Part shown: positions 36,668 to 43,938 of the stretch, piece by piece
How the letters are laid out: every line of letters starts with the position of its first letter
Position numbering within the stretch: the stretch's first letter is position 1
Source: Clavibacter sepedonicus
GTDB taxonomy: Bacteria > Actinomycetota > Actinomycetes > Actinomycetales > Microbacteriaceae
Assembly: GCF_000069225.1 (NCBI RefSeq)
Contig: NC_010407.1
Coordinates: forward strand, 2,542,001-2,606,000
DNA length: 64,000 nt
Direction of reading: 5' to 3'
The notes under the pieces: generated by a model
Databases searched by the model: none
Seen by the model: only the letters and a program-made list of their open reading frames with translations
What the model was told of the DNA's origin: nothing
Program-made: the position numbers and the translations under genes

Positions 36668-37234
36668 CTAGAACTGCACGCGGGGCGGCTCGGCGATGGA
36701 CGCGAGGCTCGAGACCTCGTAGAAGTCCCGCTCGCCGAAGCCGAGGCCGCGCACGAAGAGCGTGTTCGGGAACTGCGTGATCTTGGTGTTCAGCTCGCGG
36801 ACGCCGCCGTTGTAGAAGCGGCGCGACGCCTGGATCCGGTCCTCGGTGTCCACCAGCTCGCCCTGCAGCTGCAGGAACGTCTGGCTCGTCTGGAGCTGCG
36901 GGTACGCCTCGGCGACCGCGAACAACGACTTCATCGCGCCCTGCAGGTTCTCCTCGGCGGCGCTCGCCTCCGACGGGCTCGAGGCGCTGATCGTCTCGGT
37001 GCGGGCGGACGCGACCTTCTCGAACACCTTCTGCTCGTGGGTGGCGTAGCCCTTGACCGACTCGATGATGGTCGGCAGCAGGTCCGCGCGCCTCTTCAGC
37101 TGCACGGTGATGTCGCTCCACGCTTCGTCCACGCGGACGTTGAGGGTGACGAGGGCGTTGTACGTGGCCCAGAGGTAGATGCCGACGAGCACGGCCAGGA
37201 GCACGACGACTCCGAGCGCGATCCACAATTCCAT
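36668..37234 (-). CDS. LemA family protein
   Basis: The 188-residue product has an N-terminal membrane helix (residues 3-24, LWIALGVVVLLAVLVGIYLW) followed by YNALVTLNVRVDEAWSDITVQLKRRADLLP, the defining LemA segment. The remainder is a long helical bundle ending in NTLFVRGLGF and FYEVSSLASIAEPPRVQF. LemA proteins are anchored with the bundle outside and often accompany M48 proteases or TPM-domain proteins. Neither is adjacent here. Monocistronic. Its role in this organism is unknown. Confidence 0.94.
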   Translation of the reverse strand: MELWIALGVVVLLAVLVGIYLWATYNALVTLNVRVDEAWSDITVQLKRRADLLPTIIESVKGYATHEQKVFEKVASARTETISASSPSEASAAEENLQGAMKSLFAVAEAYPQLQTSQTFLQLQGELVDTEDRIQASRRFYNGGVRELNTKITQFPNTLFVRGLGFGERDFYEVSSLASIAEPPRVQF

Positions 37235-37341
37235 GCTCAGGATCCTACGCGCGGGCCTGGGGAGGACCCCGGGGATCCGGGCCCGCGCACCCGTTCTGGG
37301 GGCGTCGCCCTGGCGGCCCGCGATCGGGCCGCGCTCTGGGT

Positions 37342-38712
37342 TCAGCCGCGCTCGCGCAGGGTGTCGCGGAGGAAGCGGTACGAGGAGCGGGGCGTGCGGT
37401 CGCCGGTGCGCGGATCCACGTGGACGAGCCCGCGCGGCGCCTCGTGGCCGGCCTCCCACTCGAACCCGTCGAGGAGGCTGCCGGCGACGACGGCCTCGAG
37501 CCGGACGCCCTCGGCCGCGCCGCCCGGCGCGACGGCGGCGAGCGCCTGCACCAGGTGGTCAGAGATCGCGTGAGCGCGGCGCGGATCCCGGCGGGAGCCG
37601 TCGCGGTCGTCGACCTGCTCCGGGTGGGCGGCGTCGAGGCCCGAGAGCACGACCGGCACGAGGTCGGGCGCGACGGGGTGGCCGTCGAGGGAGGCGGGGT
37701 GGTCGGTCCAGGGCAGCTCGCCGAAGGGGATCGCGGTGGATCCGGCCGTCAGGCGCGGCACGGCGGCGACGCGGATCGGGTCGGCGAGCGCGACGCCGTA
37801 GTGGTCGACGGGCTGGCCGATGGAGCGGAGGTCGGCCGGATCCACCCGCCCGAGCCGCTCGAAGGCCTCGGCGTGCGGGCCGGCGAGGTCGGGGTACCGG
37901 CCGAGGAGGACGGCGTCGGCGAAGAGGTCCTGGTGCAGGGCACGCGCCACGAGGGCGGCGGCGCGGTCGTCGTCGTCCGCGGAGGCGGCCTCCACCACGC
38001 GGTGCGCGTTCACGATGCCGACCCGGGCCGAGGAGCTCGAGCCCCGGATCGCCTCGATGGCGCGGCCGTGCGCCAGCAGCTGGTGGTGCACGGTGGGGAG
38101 CGCGTCGAGCCCGAGGCGGGATCCGGGCGCATGCGTGCCGGTGACGTGGCCGGCCATCGTGGTGAGGGCGGGCGTCCGGAGCGTCACCCAGTCGGGCACG
38201 CGGTCGCCGAGCGTCTCGGCCGCGAGGTAGGCGAGGTCGCCGAACCGGAGCGCGGTGTCGCGGTGCAGCCAGCCGCCGCGGTCCTGCAGCTCGACGGGCA
38301 GGTCGTGGTCGTGCAGGGCGACGCGCGGGCGGATCCCCGCGGCCAGCAGCGCGTCGACCAGCTCGTCGTAGAACGCGATGCCCTCGCGGCGGAGGCCCCC
38401 GCGCGCCTCCGGCTGGATCCTCGACCACGAGAGGGAGAAGGAGAGGACGTCGACGCCGAGCTCGACCGCGAGCGCGACGTCCTCGCGGTACCTCTCCATG
38501 TGCCGCGCGCCGCGCTCGGGGTCGCTGCCGTCCGCCACCGCGCCGGGTCGTCGGGCGAACGCGTCCCACACCGACTCGGTGCGGCCGCCCTCGTGCGCAC
38601 GGCCCTCGACCTTCGTCGCGCTCGTGCTCACCCCGACGCGCGGGCCGCCCGCGAGGAGACCCGCCAGCTCGGTCGGCGTCGGGCGGTCGGGGGCGGCGTC
38701 GCGAGGTGTCAC
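37342..38712 (-). CDS. Glycoside hydrolase family 1-like protein lacking both catalytic glutamates
   Basis: The 456-residue fold is GH1 from end to end: GVSTSATKVEGRAHEGG.TESVWDAF, DVLSFSLSWSRIQPEA, HDHDLPVELQDRGGWLHRD and SLLDGFEWEAGHEAPRGLVHVD...RTPRSSYRFLRDT. The acid/base NEP motif (normally W.T.NEP) reads W-V-T-L-R-T-P at 175-181. The nucleophile I/VTENG motif is replaced by VVLSGLDA. The usual AYQIEG Gln is Lys. It therefore cannot use the standard double-displacement mechanism and may be a sugar-binding or scaffolding pseudoenzyme. GTG 38712 is chosen because upstream residues lack GH1 similarity. ATG 38799 is possible. Confidence 0.85.
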   Translation of the reverse strand: MTPRDAAPDRPTPTELAGLLAGGPRVGVSTSATKVEGRAHEGGRTESVWDAFARRPGAVADGSDPERGARHMERYREDVALAVELGVDVLSFSLSWSRIQPEARGGLRREGIAFYDELVDALLAAGIRPRVALHDHDLPVELQDRGGWLHRDTALRFGDLAYLAAETLGDRVPDWVTLRTPALTTMAGHVTGTHAPGSRLGLDALPTVHHQLLAHGRAIEAIRGSSSSARVGIVNAHRVVEAASADDDDRAAALVARALHQDLFADAVLLGRYPDLAGPHAEAFERLGRVDPADLRSIGQPVDHYGVALADPIRVAAVPRLTAGSTAIPFGELPWTDHPASLDGHPVAPDLVPVVLSGLDAAHPEQVDDRDGSRRDPRRAHAISDHLVQALAAVAPGGAAEGVRLEAVVAGSLLDGFEWEAGHEAPRGLVHVDPRTGDRTPRSSYRFLRDTLRERG

Positions 38713-38852
38713 CTGAGCCAGTATCGGGCACCGACGACGCACACCCCGCGCACCGGCACCGGGCACGCGCCGCACAGGTTCTCCTACCACTTCCGTCACG
38801 GTCGGTGCGGGCGGTTGACACGCCCGGATGCACCCGCCTGAATGGACGCACG

Positions 38853-41144
38853 GTGCAGCAGTCGGTGAGGAACGAGGATCGTCCGTCCACGGGGGGTGGA
38901 GCGGGCGACGTCCGGCGATCCCGCCAGCGGCTCGTGCGAGCGGCCTCGGTGCTCCTGCTGCTCGCAGCGCTCACCGCCGGCGGCGCGGTCGCCGCCTCCG
39001 CCGCCACCGACACCCCGACCCCCACGCCGAGCCCCGCGCCCTCGGGCGACGTGGAACCCGCGCCGACGGTGGTGACGCCGCCCTTCTCGACCGACGGCTC
39101 CGTCGCGGTCACCGGCACGCGGCCCGCGGGCGTCGACGTGCAGGTCACCATCGCGAGCGTGCCCGCCGCGGTCACGCTCCCCTCGTCCACCACCTGGCGC
39201 GCGACCGCGACCGGCGTCCCGGACGGCCAGAGCCCGGTGCGCGTCACCGCTGGCCAGCAGGAGGCCACCGCCACGGCGTCCGTCCTGCGGGCTCCCGGCG
39301 TGAACAGCTTCTCCGTCGTGACCACCGGGCTCGTCAGCGGCACGGGCTACCCGGGGGCGACCGTCGACGCGCGCTCGGGATCCGCCGCCTGCCGCGCCAC
39401 CGTCGGCTCCTCGAGCACGTGGGCGTGCCTCCTCGCACCTCCTCCGCCCTCTGGCACCGGCGTCCCCGTCACCGCGACGCAGACCACGCCGTGGAGCACC
39501 GGCACGCCCGCCGTCGGACGCGGCACGGGCAGCTTCGACACGACGGCGCCCGGCGCCGCGGTCATCACGGCCCCCGCGGCTCGCGCAACGGTCGACGCGG
39601 CGGGGATCACGATCTCCGGCACCTCCGACGAGGACGGCGACACGGTCCGCGCCTACATCTCGGGGTACGGCGACGCGGCGTGCCAGGCGCAGGTCGCCGG
39701 CGGCCGGTGGTCGTGCGCGACCGGGACCCTGCCGCCCGGGCCGCTCGGGATCACGGCGACGGTCACGGATCCGCTCGGCAACATCAGCACGCTCGCGGCC
39801 GAGGTGCGCGTCACCGTCCAGGCCCCCGCCTCGCCCACGCCGGGAGCGACGACGCCGCCCGCGAGCCCCACGCCCGAGGCCACCAGCTCGCCGCAGGGCA
39901 CGCAGGCGGCTCCCGCGCCCGGGTCGGACCCCGGTGCGGGCGGCGGCGGGGCGGCCGGCACCGCACCCGGGACCGACGGCGCACCCGGTCCCGGATCCGC
40001 GCCCGCGGCGGCCGCACCCGGCACCTGGAACGCGCCCACTCGCTTCGGCACCTCCCTCCAGCCGCTGCCCGCCGCGTTCACCGACGGCCGCGGCCTCCTC
40101 CCGCTCCTCCTCGCGCTCGGCGCCGTGCTCCTCGTGACCCTCCCGGCCCTCCTCCTCCGCGGCGCGCTCGTCGCGCGCTTCGGCGGCCGGCACCGCGCGG
40201 CCGAGGACGTGACGCCGCTGCGGATCATCGCGCGCGGCGACGCCGCCGCCCTCACGACCCGGTCGGCGGCCGCCGCGTTCAGCGACTCGACCGCGACCAC
40301 GGGGCAGATGCGCATCGTGCACGGCCGGCTCGACTCCGCGCCGATCCCCGTACCGGCCCGCCGCGAGCCCGAGCCGACGCTGCTCGGGGCCCGTCCCGCT
40401 CGCGAGCCGGGACGCGCCGGCCGCTGGGGTGCCGCCGCCGCAGCCCTCGCCCTGGCAGCGGCGCTGGCCGCGCTGTCGCTGCCCGTGGGATCCGACCCCA
40501 ACGCCGTCCGCCTCTTCCTCGCCGCGCTGGTGGGCCTCGCCGTCGTCAACGGCGTCGGCGTGGTCGCGGTCGCCTCCGTGGCCGGTCGCGTCGGCGCCGG
40601 CCCCGCCCGCGTGCGCGCCGTCCCCGCCCTCCTCGTCCTGTCGGCGACCGCCGTCCTCGTGTCGCGCGCCGTCGGGCTCGCCCCGCCCATCGTCATCGGC
40701 CAGATCCTCGGCCTCGTGGCCGACGACCGCGACGACCGGTCCCGTGCCCGGCTCGCGCTCGTGCAGTCGGGGTCGCTCGCGGCGCTGGGCCTCGTGGCCT
40801 GGATCCTCTACGGCTTCGTCCCCGCCGACGGGACGATGTGGCCCCAGCTCGCGAACGAGCTGCTCAGCGTCGTGACCCTCGCCTCCCTCAGCTCCGCGGC
40901 GCTCGCGCTCGCGCCGGTCTCCCTCGTGCTCGGACGCTCCCTCCTGCTGCGCTCCCTGCCGCTCTGGGCTGTCGTGAGCGTCGCCGTCCTCACGCTGGCC
41001 TTCGCCGCGGTGGCGACGACCGCGAGCGGCGTGCCGACCGAGGTCTGGATCACGGCCCTCGTCGTCGCCGGCGCGTTCGCCGCGGTGAGCGTCGCCGTGT
41101 GGCTCTGGATCCGCGTCGTCGAGCCCTCGCTGCAGCGCCTGTAG
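38853..41144 (+). CDS. Large secreted/membrane protein with Ig-like adhesion region and C-terminal polytopic domain
   Basis: About 763 residues. A signal sequence or anchor (LVRAASVLLLLAALTAGGAVAASAA) is followed by a Thr/Pro/Ser linker. Beta-rich repeats of about 80-90 residues resembling bacterial Ig-like domains come next (SVAVTGTRPAGVDVQVTI; ATVDAAGITISGTSDEDGD with paired Cys). A 90-residue Pro/Ala/Gly/Ser linker leads to one membrane helix (LLPLLLALGAVLLVTLPALLL), a cytoplasmic stretch and a block of about eight helices. I know no named family with this architecture. GTG 38853 is chosen. GTG 38865 is equally possible. It stands alone, divergent from the GH1-like gene. Confidence 0.7.
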   Translation: MQQSVRNEDRPSTGGGAGDVRRSRQRLVRAASVLLLLAALTAGGAVAASAATDTPTPTPSPAPSGDVEPAPTVVTPPFSTDGSVAVTGTRPAGVDVQVTIASVPAAVTLPSSTTWRATATGVPDGQSPVRVTAGQQEATATASVLRAPGVNSFSVVTTGLVSGTGYPGATVDARSGSAACRATVGSSSTWACLLAPPPPSGTGVPVTATQTTPWSTGTPAVGRGTGSFDTTAPGAAVITAPAARATVDAAGITISGTSDEDGDTVRAYISGYGDAACQAQVAGGRWSCATGTLPPGPLGITATVTDPLGNISTLAAEVRVTVQAPASPTPGATTPPASPTPEATSSPQGTQAAPAPGSDPGAGGGGAAGTAPGTDGAPGPGSAPAAAAPGTWNAPTRFGTSLQPLPAAFTDGRGLLPLLLALGAVLLVTLPALLLRGALVARFGGRHRAAEDVTPLRIIARGDAAALTTRSAAAAFSDSTATTGQMRIVHGRLDSAPIPVPARREPEPTLLGARPAREPGRAGRWGAAAAALALAAALAALSLPVGSDPNAVRLFLAALVGLAVVNGVGVVAVASVAGRVGAGPARVRAVPALLVLSATAVLVSRAVGLAPPIVIGQILGLVADDRDDRSRARLALVQSGSLAALGLVAWILYGFVPADGTMWPQLANELLSVVTLASLSSAALALAPVSLVLGRSLLLRSLPLWAVVSVAVLTLAFAAVATTASGVPTEVWITALVVAGAFAAVSVAVWLWIRVVEPSLQRL

Positions 41145-41276
41145 CCGCGGTCCCCCGCGCCTGTCCCCCTGCCACGCCGCGTCTGGTGCGGATCGTCGGC
41201 CGAGGCCACACTGGGGGCGTCGCCGGCTCCGGCGGCCTCGACCCGGCCCGCGCGGCCCCGACGGCAGGAGTCCTGC

Positions 41277-42719
41277 ATGAGCACATCGAGCACATCCCTC
41301 TGGGCGGCGCTCACGAGGCGGAAGCCCGTGGAGACGATCGAGGCGGAGCCCGGCGCGGCGACGGAGGAGGGCGGCCTCACCCGCTCGCTCGGCCTGTGGC
41401 AGCTCACCGCGATCGGCGTGGGCGGCATCATCGGCACCGGCATCTTCACGCTCGCGGGCACCGTCGCCAACCAGACCGCCGGACCCGCCGTCCTCATCTC
41501 GTTCCTCATCGCCGGCATCGCGAGCGCCGCGGCCGCCCTCTCCTACGCGGAGTTCGCGGGCATGATCCCCAAGGCCGGATCCGCGTACACCTACGGCTAC
41601 GCGGCCCTCGGCGAGATCGTCGGCTGGTTCATCGGCTGGGACCTGCTGCTGGAGTACACCGCCATCGTCGGCGTGGTCGCCATCGGCGTCTCCGGGTACG
41701 CGGGCTTCCTCCTCGACCAGTTCGGCGTCGACCTGCCCGCGTGGATGCTCGGCGCGGCCGGCACGGGCGACGGCCACGTGGTCGACCTGTTCGCCGTGAT
41801 CCTCTGCCTCGGCACCGCGTTCGTCCTCACCCGCGGCATGAAGAGCGTCGGCCGGTTCGAGCTCTACCTCGTGGGCCTCAAGGTGACGCTCGTGCTCGTG
41901 ATCGTCGTCATCGGCTTCACGCAGATCACCGGCGCCAACTACCAGCCGTACTTCCCGTTCGGCGCGGCCGGGGTCTTCACGGGCGCCGCCACGGTCTTCT
42001 TCGCGGTGTTCGGCTACGACGCCATGAGCGCCGCGGCCGAGGAGTCGAAGGACGCGACCAAGCACATGCCGAAGGCGATCCTGCTGTCGCTCGCGATCGC
42101 GATGGTGCTCTACGTGCTCGCGACCATCGTGCTCACGGGCATGCAGAAGTACTCGGACATCAACCCGGAGAGCGGCTTCGCGACGGCGTTCGAGTCGGTC
42201 GGACTGCCCGCCGTGGCGAACGTCGTGGCGGTCGGCGCGATCGTCAGCGTCGTCACCGTGATGCTCACGTTCATGCTCGGGGCGTCGCGCGTGTGGTTCT
42301 CGATGAGCCGCGACGGACTGCTGCCGAAGTGGTTCGCGGTCACCGACCGGAAGCGGAACGTGCCCACGCGCGTGACGTGGATCATCGGCATCGGCTCGGC
42401 CCTGTTCGCGGGCTTCCTGCCCATCACCGTGGTGGCGGAGCTGACGAACATCGGGATCCTGCTGGCGTTCGTGGTGGTCTGCGCGGCCGTGATCGTGCTG
42501 CGCTACAAGCGGCCGGAGATCCCGCGGGCGTTCCGGCTGCCGCTCATGCCCGTCGTGCCGATCATCGGCATCGGCTTCTCGCTCTGGCTCGTCTCATCGC
42601 TGCCGTGGGAGACGTGGGTGCGGTTCGCGGTGTGGCTCGTCATCGGCCTCGTGATCTACCTCACGTACTCGCGCCGCAACTCGGTGCTCAGCCCGGACAG
42701 CCCGCGCAACCGGCGCTGA
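41277..42719 (+). CDS. APC-superfamily amino acid permease (cationic amino acid transporter type)
   Basis: The 480-residue product has 12-13 membrane segments. LWQLTAIGVGGIIGTGIFTLAGTVA in helix 1 and YAEFAGMIPKAGSAYTYGYAALGEIVGWFIGWDLLLEY are diagnostic of the CAT (SLC7-like, YfnA/CtrA) branch. GYDAMSAAAEESKDATKHMP carries the family's helix 6 turn. Probable substrates are Arg, Lys or branched neutral amino acids. Specificity cannot be fixed. It differs clearly from the GABA-type permease at 5403. The gene is followed by a very strong bidirectional terminator. Confidence 0.92.
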   Translation: MSTSSTSLWAALTRRKPVETIEAEPGAATEEGGLTRSLGLWQLTAIGVGGIIGTGIFTLAGTVANQTAGPAVLISFLIAGIASAAAALSYAEFAGMIPKAGSAYTYGYAALGEIVGWFIGWDLLLEYTAIVGVVAIGVSGYAGFLLDQFGVDLPAWMLGAAGTGDGHVVDLFAVILCLGTAFVLTRGMKSVGRFELYLVGLKVTLVLVIVVIGFTQITGANYQPYFPFGAAGVFTGAATVFFAVFGYDAMSAAAEESKDATKHMPKAILLSLAIAMVLYVLATIVLTGMQKYSDINPESGFATAFESVGLPAVANVVAVGAIVSVVTVMLTFMLGASRVWFSMSRDGLLPKWFAVTDRKRNVPTRVTWIIGIGSALFAGFLPITVVAELTNIGILLAFVVVCAAVIVLRYKRPEIPRAFRLPLMPVVPIIGIGFSLWLVSSLPWETWVRFAVWLVIGLVIYLTYSRRNSVLSPDSPRNRR

Positions 42720-42753
42720 CCGACCGCAGCACGACGCGGCGCCCGCATGACGA

Positions 42754-42793
42754 CAGGGGCGCCGCCCACCTCGCGAGGTGGGCGGCGCCCCTG
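42754..42793. terminator. Bidirectional hairpin terminator after the CAT permease
   Basis: A 40-bp perfect palindrome (CAGGGGCGCCGCCCACCTCG and its complement) gives a 17-bp stem with TCGCGA at the tip. It is located between the convergent permease and ferritin-like genes. Confidence 0.88.
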
Positions 42794-42811
42794 CTGCATG
42801 TCGCCTGCTGG

Positions 42812-43753
42812 CTAGTTCGCGCCGCTGGTGTTGATGCCGCCGTTGACGCCGTTGGGGTAGAACCCGCCCTTCGTCACGGCCTTGTTGTTCAGGTACACGA
42901 TGTTGAGGACCTGACCCGTGGTGCGGCTGAACGCGATGCCGTTCGCGTCGGTCGGCACGAGGTTCGCGCCGCCCGAGATCGTGATGCCCTGGTCGAGGTC
43001 CGTGGACCCGTCGAGGGAGTCGCGCGCGTTGGAGATCGCGTTGGTCGGGGCCGCGAGGCCCTTCGCGAACAGCGAGGTGCGGATGATGCCCGCGTGGTAC
43101 GCCTCGACCGCGAGGATGCCGGCGGCCGCCTCGAGGTACGTCTTGTTCGTGATGAGCGGGGCGGCGCCCTTGTAGGCGGTCACTCCGACGTCCTCGAACA
43201 CGAACGACGCGAGCAGGAAGTTCTCGTCGCTCGCGAACGCGTCGAACTTCTCGCCCGCCTTGATGAGGCCGGCGGCCTGGGCCGCCGCGGAGAAGGCCGC
43301 GTCGAGGTCGATCGCGGGACGCGCCACCTTCGCCGAACCGAGCGCCGACCGCAGGAACTTGACGTGGGCCTTCTCGTCCTGGGCGATCTCGCGGGCGTAC
43401 TCGCGGATGGCGCGGTCCTTGAACTGCACCTGCCGACCGCCCGTGACGCCGCCGGGCGTGCCGACGCCGGAGATGTCGTTCGGCACGAGGCCGTTGCCGG
43501 TCGAGGCGCGGAGGTAGAACTCGGCCTCGAGGTACTCGAGGTTGAGCGCGAAGTTGAGGACCGCGAGGTCGGTCGCCTGTCCGGCGTCGGCCTCGGCCTG
43601 GGCGTCGGCGGCCTGGGCGCCGGTCGCGGGGATGAGGGCCGCGGCGCCGACGCCGAGTCCCGCGATGCCCGCTGCGCTGAAGAAGCGGCGACGGTCGAGG
43701 GGCGACTGCGCGCTCTTGTGGATGGCCTGGGTGATGAACTTCTTGTCGAACAT
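42812..43753 (-). CDS. Tat-exported ferritin-like domain protein
   Basis: The 313-residue product has a twin-arginine signal ([13 protein letters not shown] followed by a hydrophobic stretch and ATGAQA-A cleavage-like site). A ferritin_2-type four-helix domain follows, with paired carboxylates and His: [57 protein letters not shown]. The C-terminal 80 residues are Gly/Asn-rich and look like an extra beta domain. Such proteins (DUF4439-like or Rds1-like relatives) are stress- or desiccation-associated and may bind a di-metal centre outside the membrane. It lies downstream of the exopolysaccharide operon but with 185 bp between them and its own promoter region. Confidence 0.85.
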   Translation of the reverse strand: MFDKKFITQAIHKSAQSPLDRRRFFSAAGIAGLGVGAAALIPATGAQAADAQAEADAGQATDLAVLNFALNLEYLEAEFYLRASTGNGLVPNDISGVGTPGGVTGGRQVQFKDRAIREYAREIAQDEKAHVKFLRSALGSAKVARPAIDLDAAFSAAAQAAGLIKAGEKFDAFASDENFLLASFVFEDVGVTAYKGAAPLITNKTYLEAAAGILAVEAYHAGIIRTSLFAKGLAAPTNAISNARDSLDGSTDLDQGITISGGANLVPTDANGIAFSRTTGQVLNIVYLNNKAVTKGGFYPNGVNGGINTSGAN

Positions 43754-43938
43754 GGATGGAGCTCCCTTGATCGTCGCGTCCGTATCCCAGATACCGAGCG
43801 CGTGGTGGTTCGAACGCTAAACGGGTGATTGGCATCTGGATAGGGGCGCGATGCACTGTCTCGCCGGATGTCACGAACCCTTCGGAACGGGGATCGTCGC
43901 GGATTGGCCCGGGAGGGAGCGGCTCTCGGAGACGCGGA

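Noticed and set aside
38828-43828. A 1,666-codon open frame on the plus strand
   Set aside because: It runs out of frame through the surface protein and the permease and antisense through the ferritin-like gene, and has no protein family signal.
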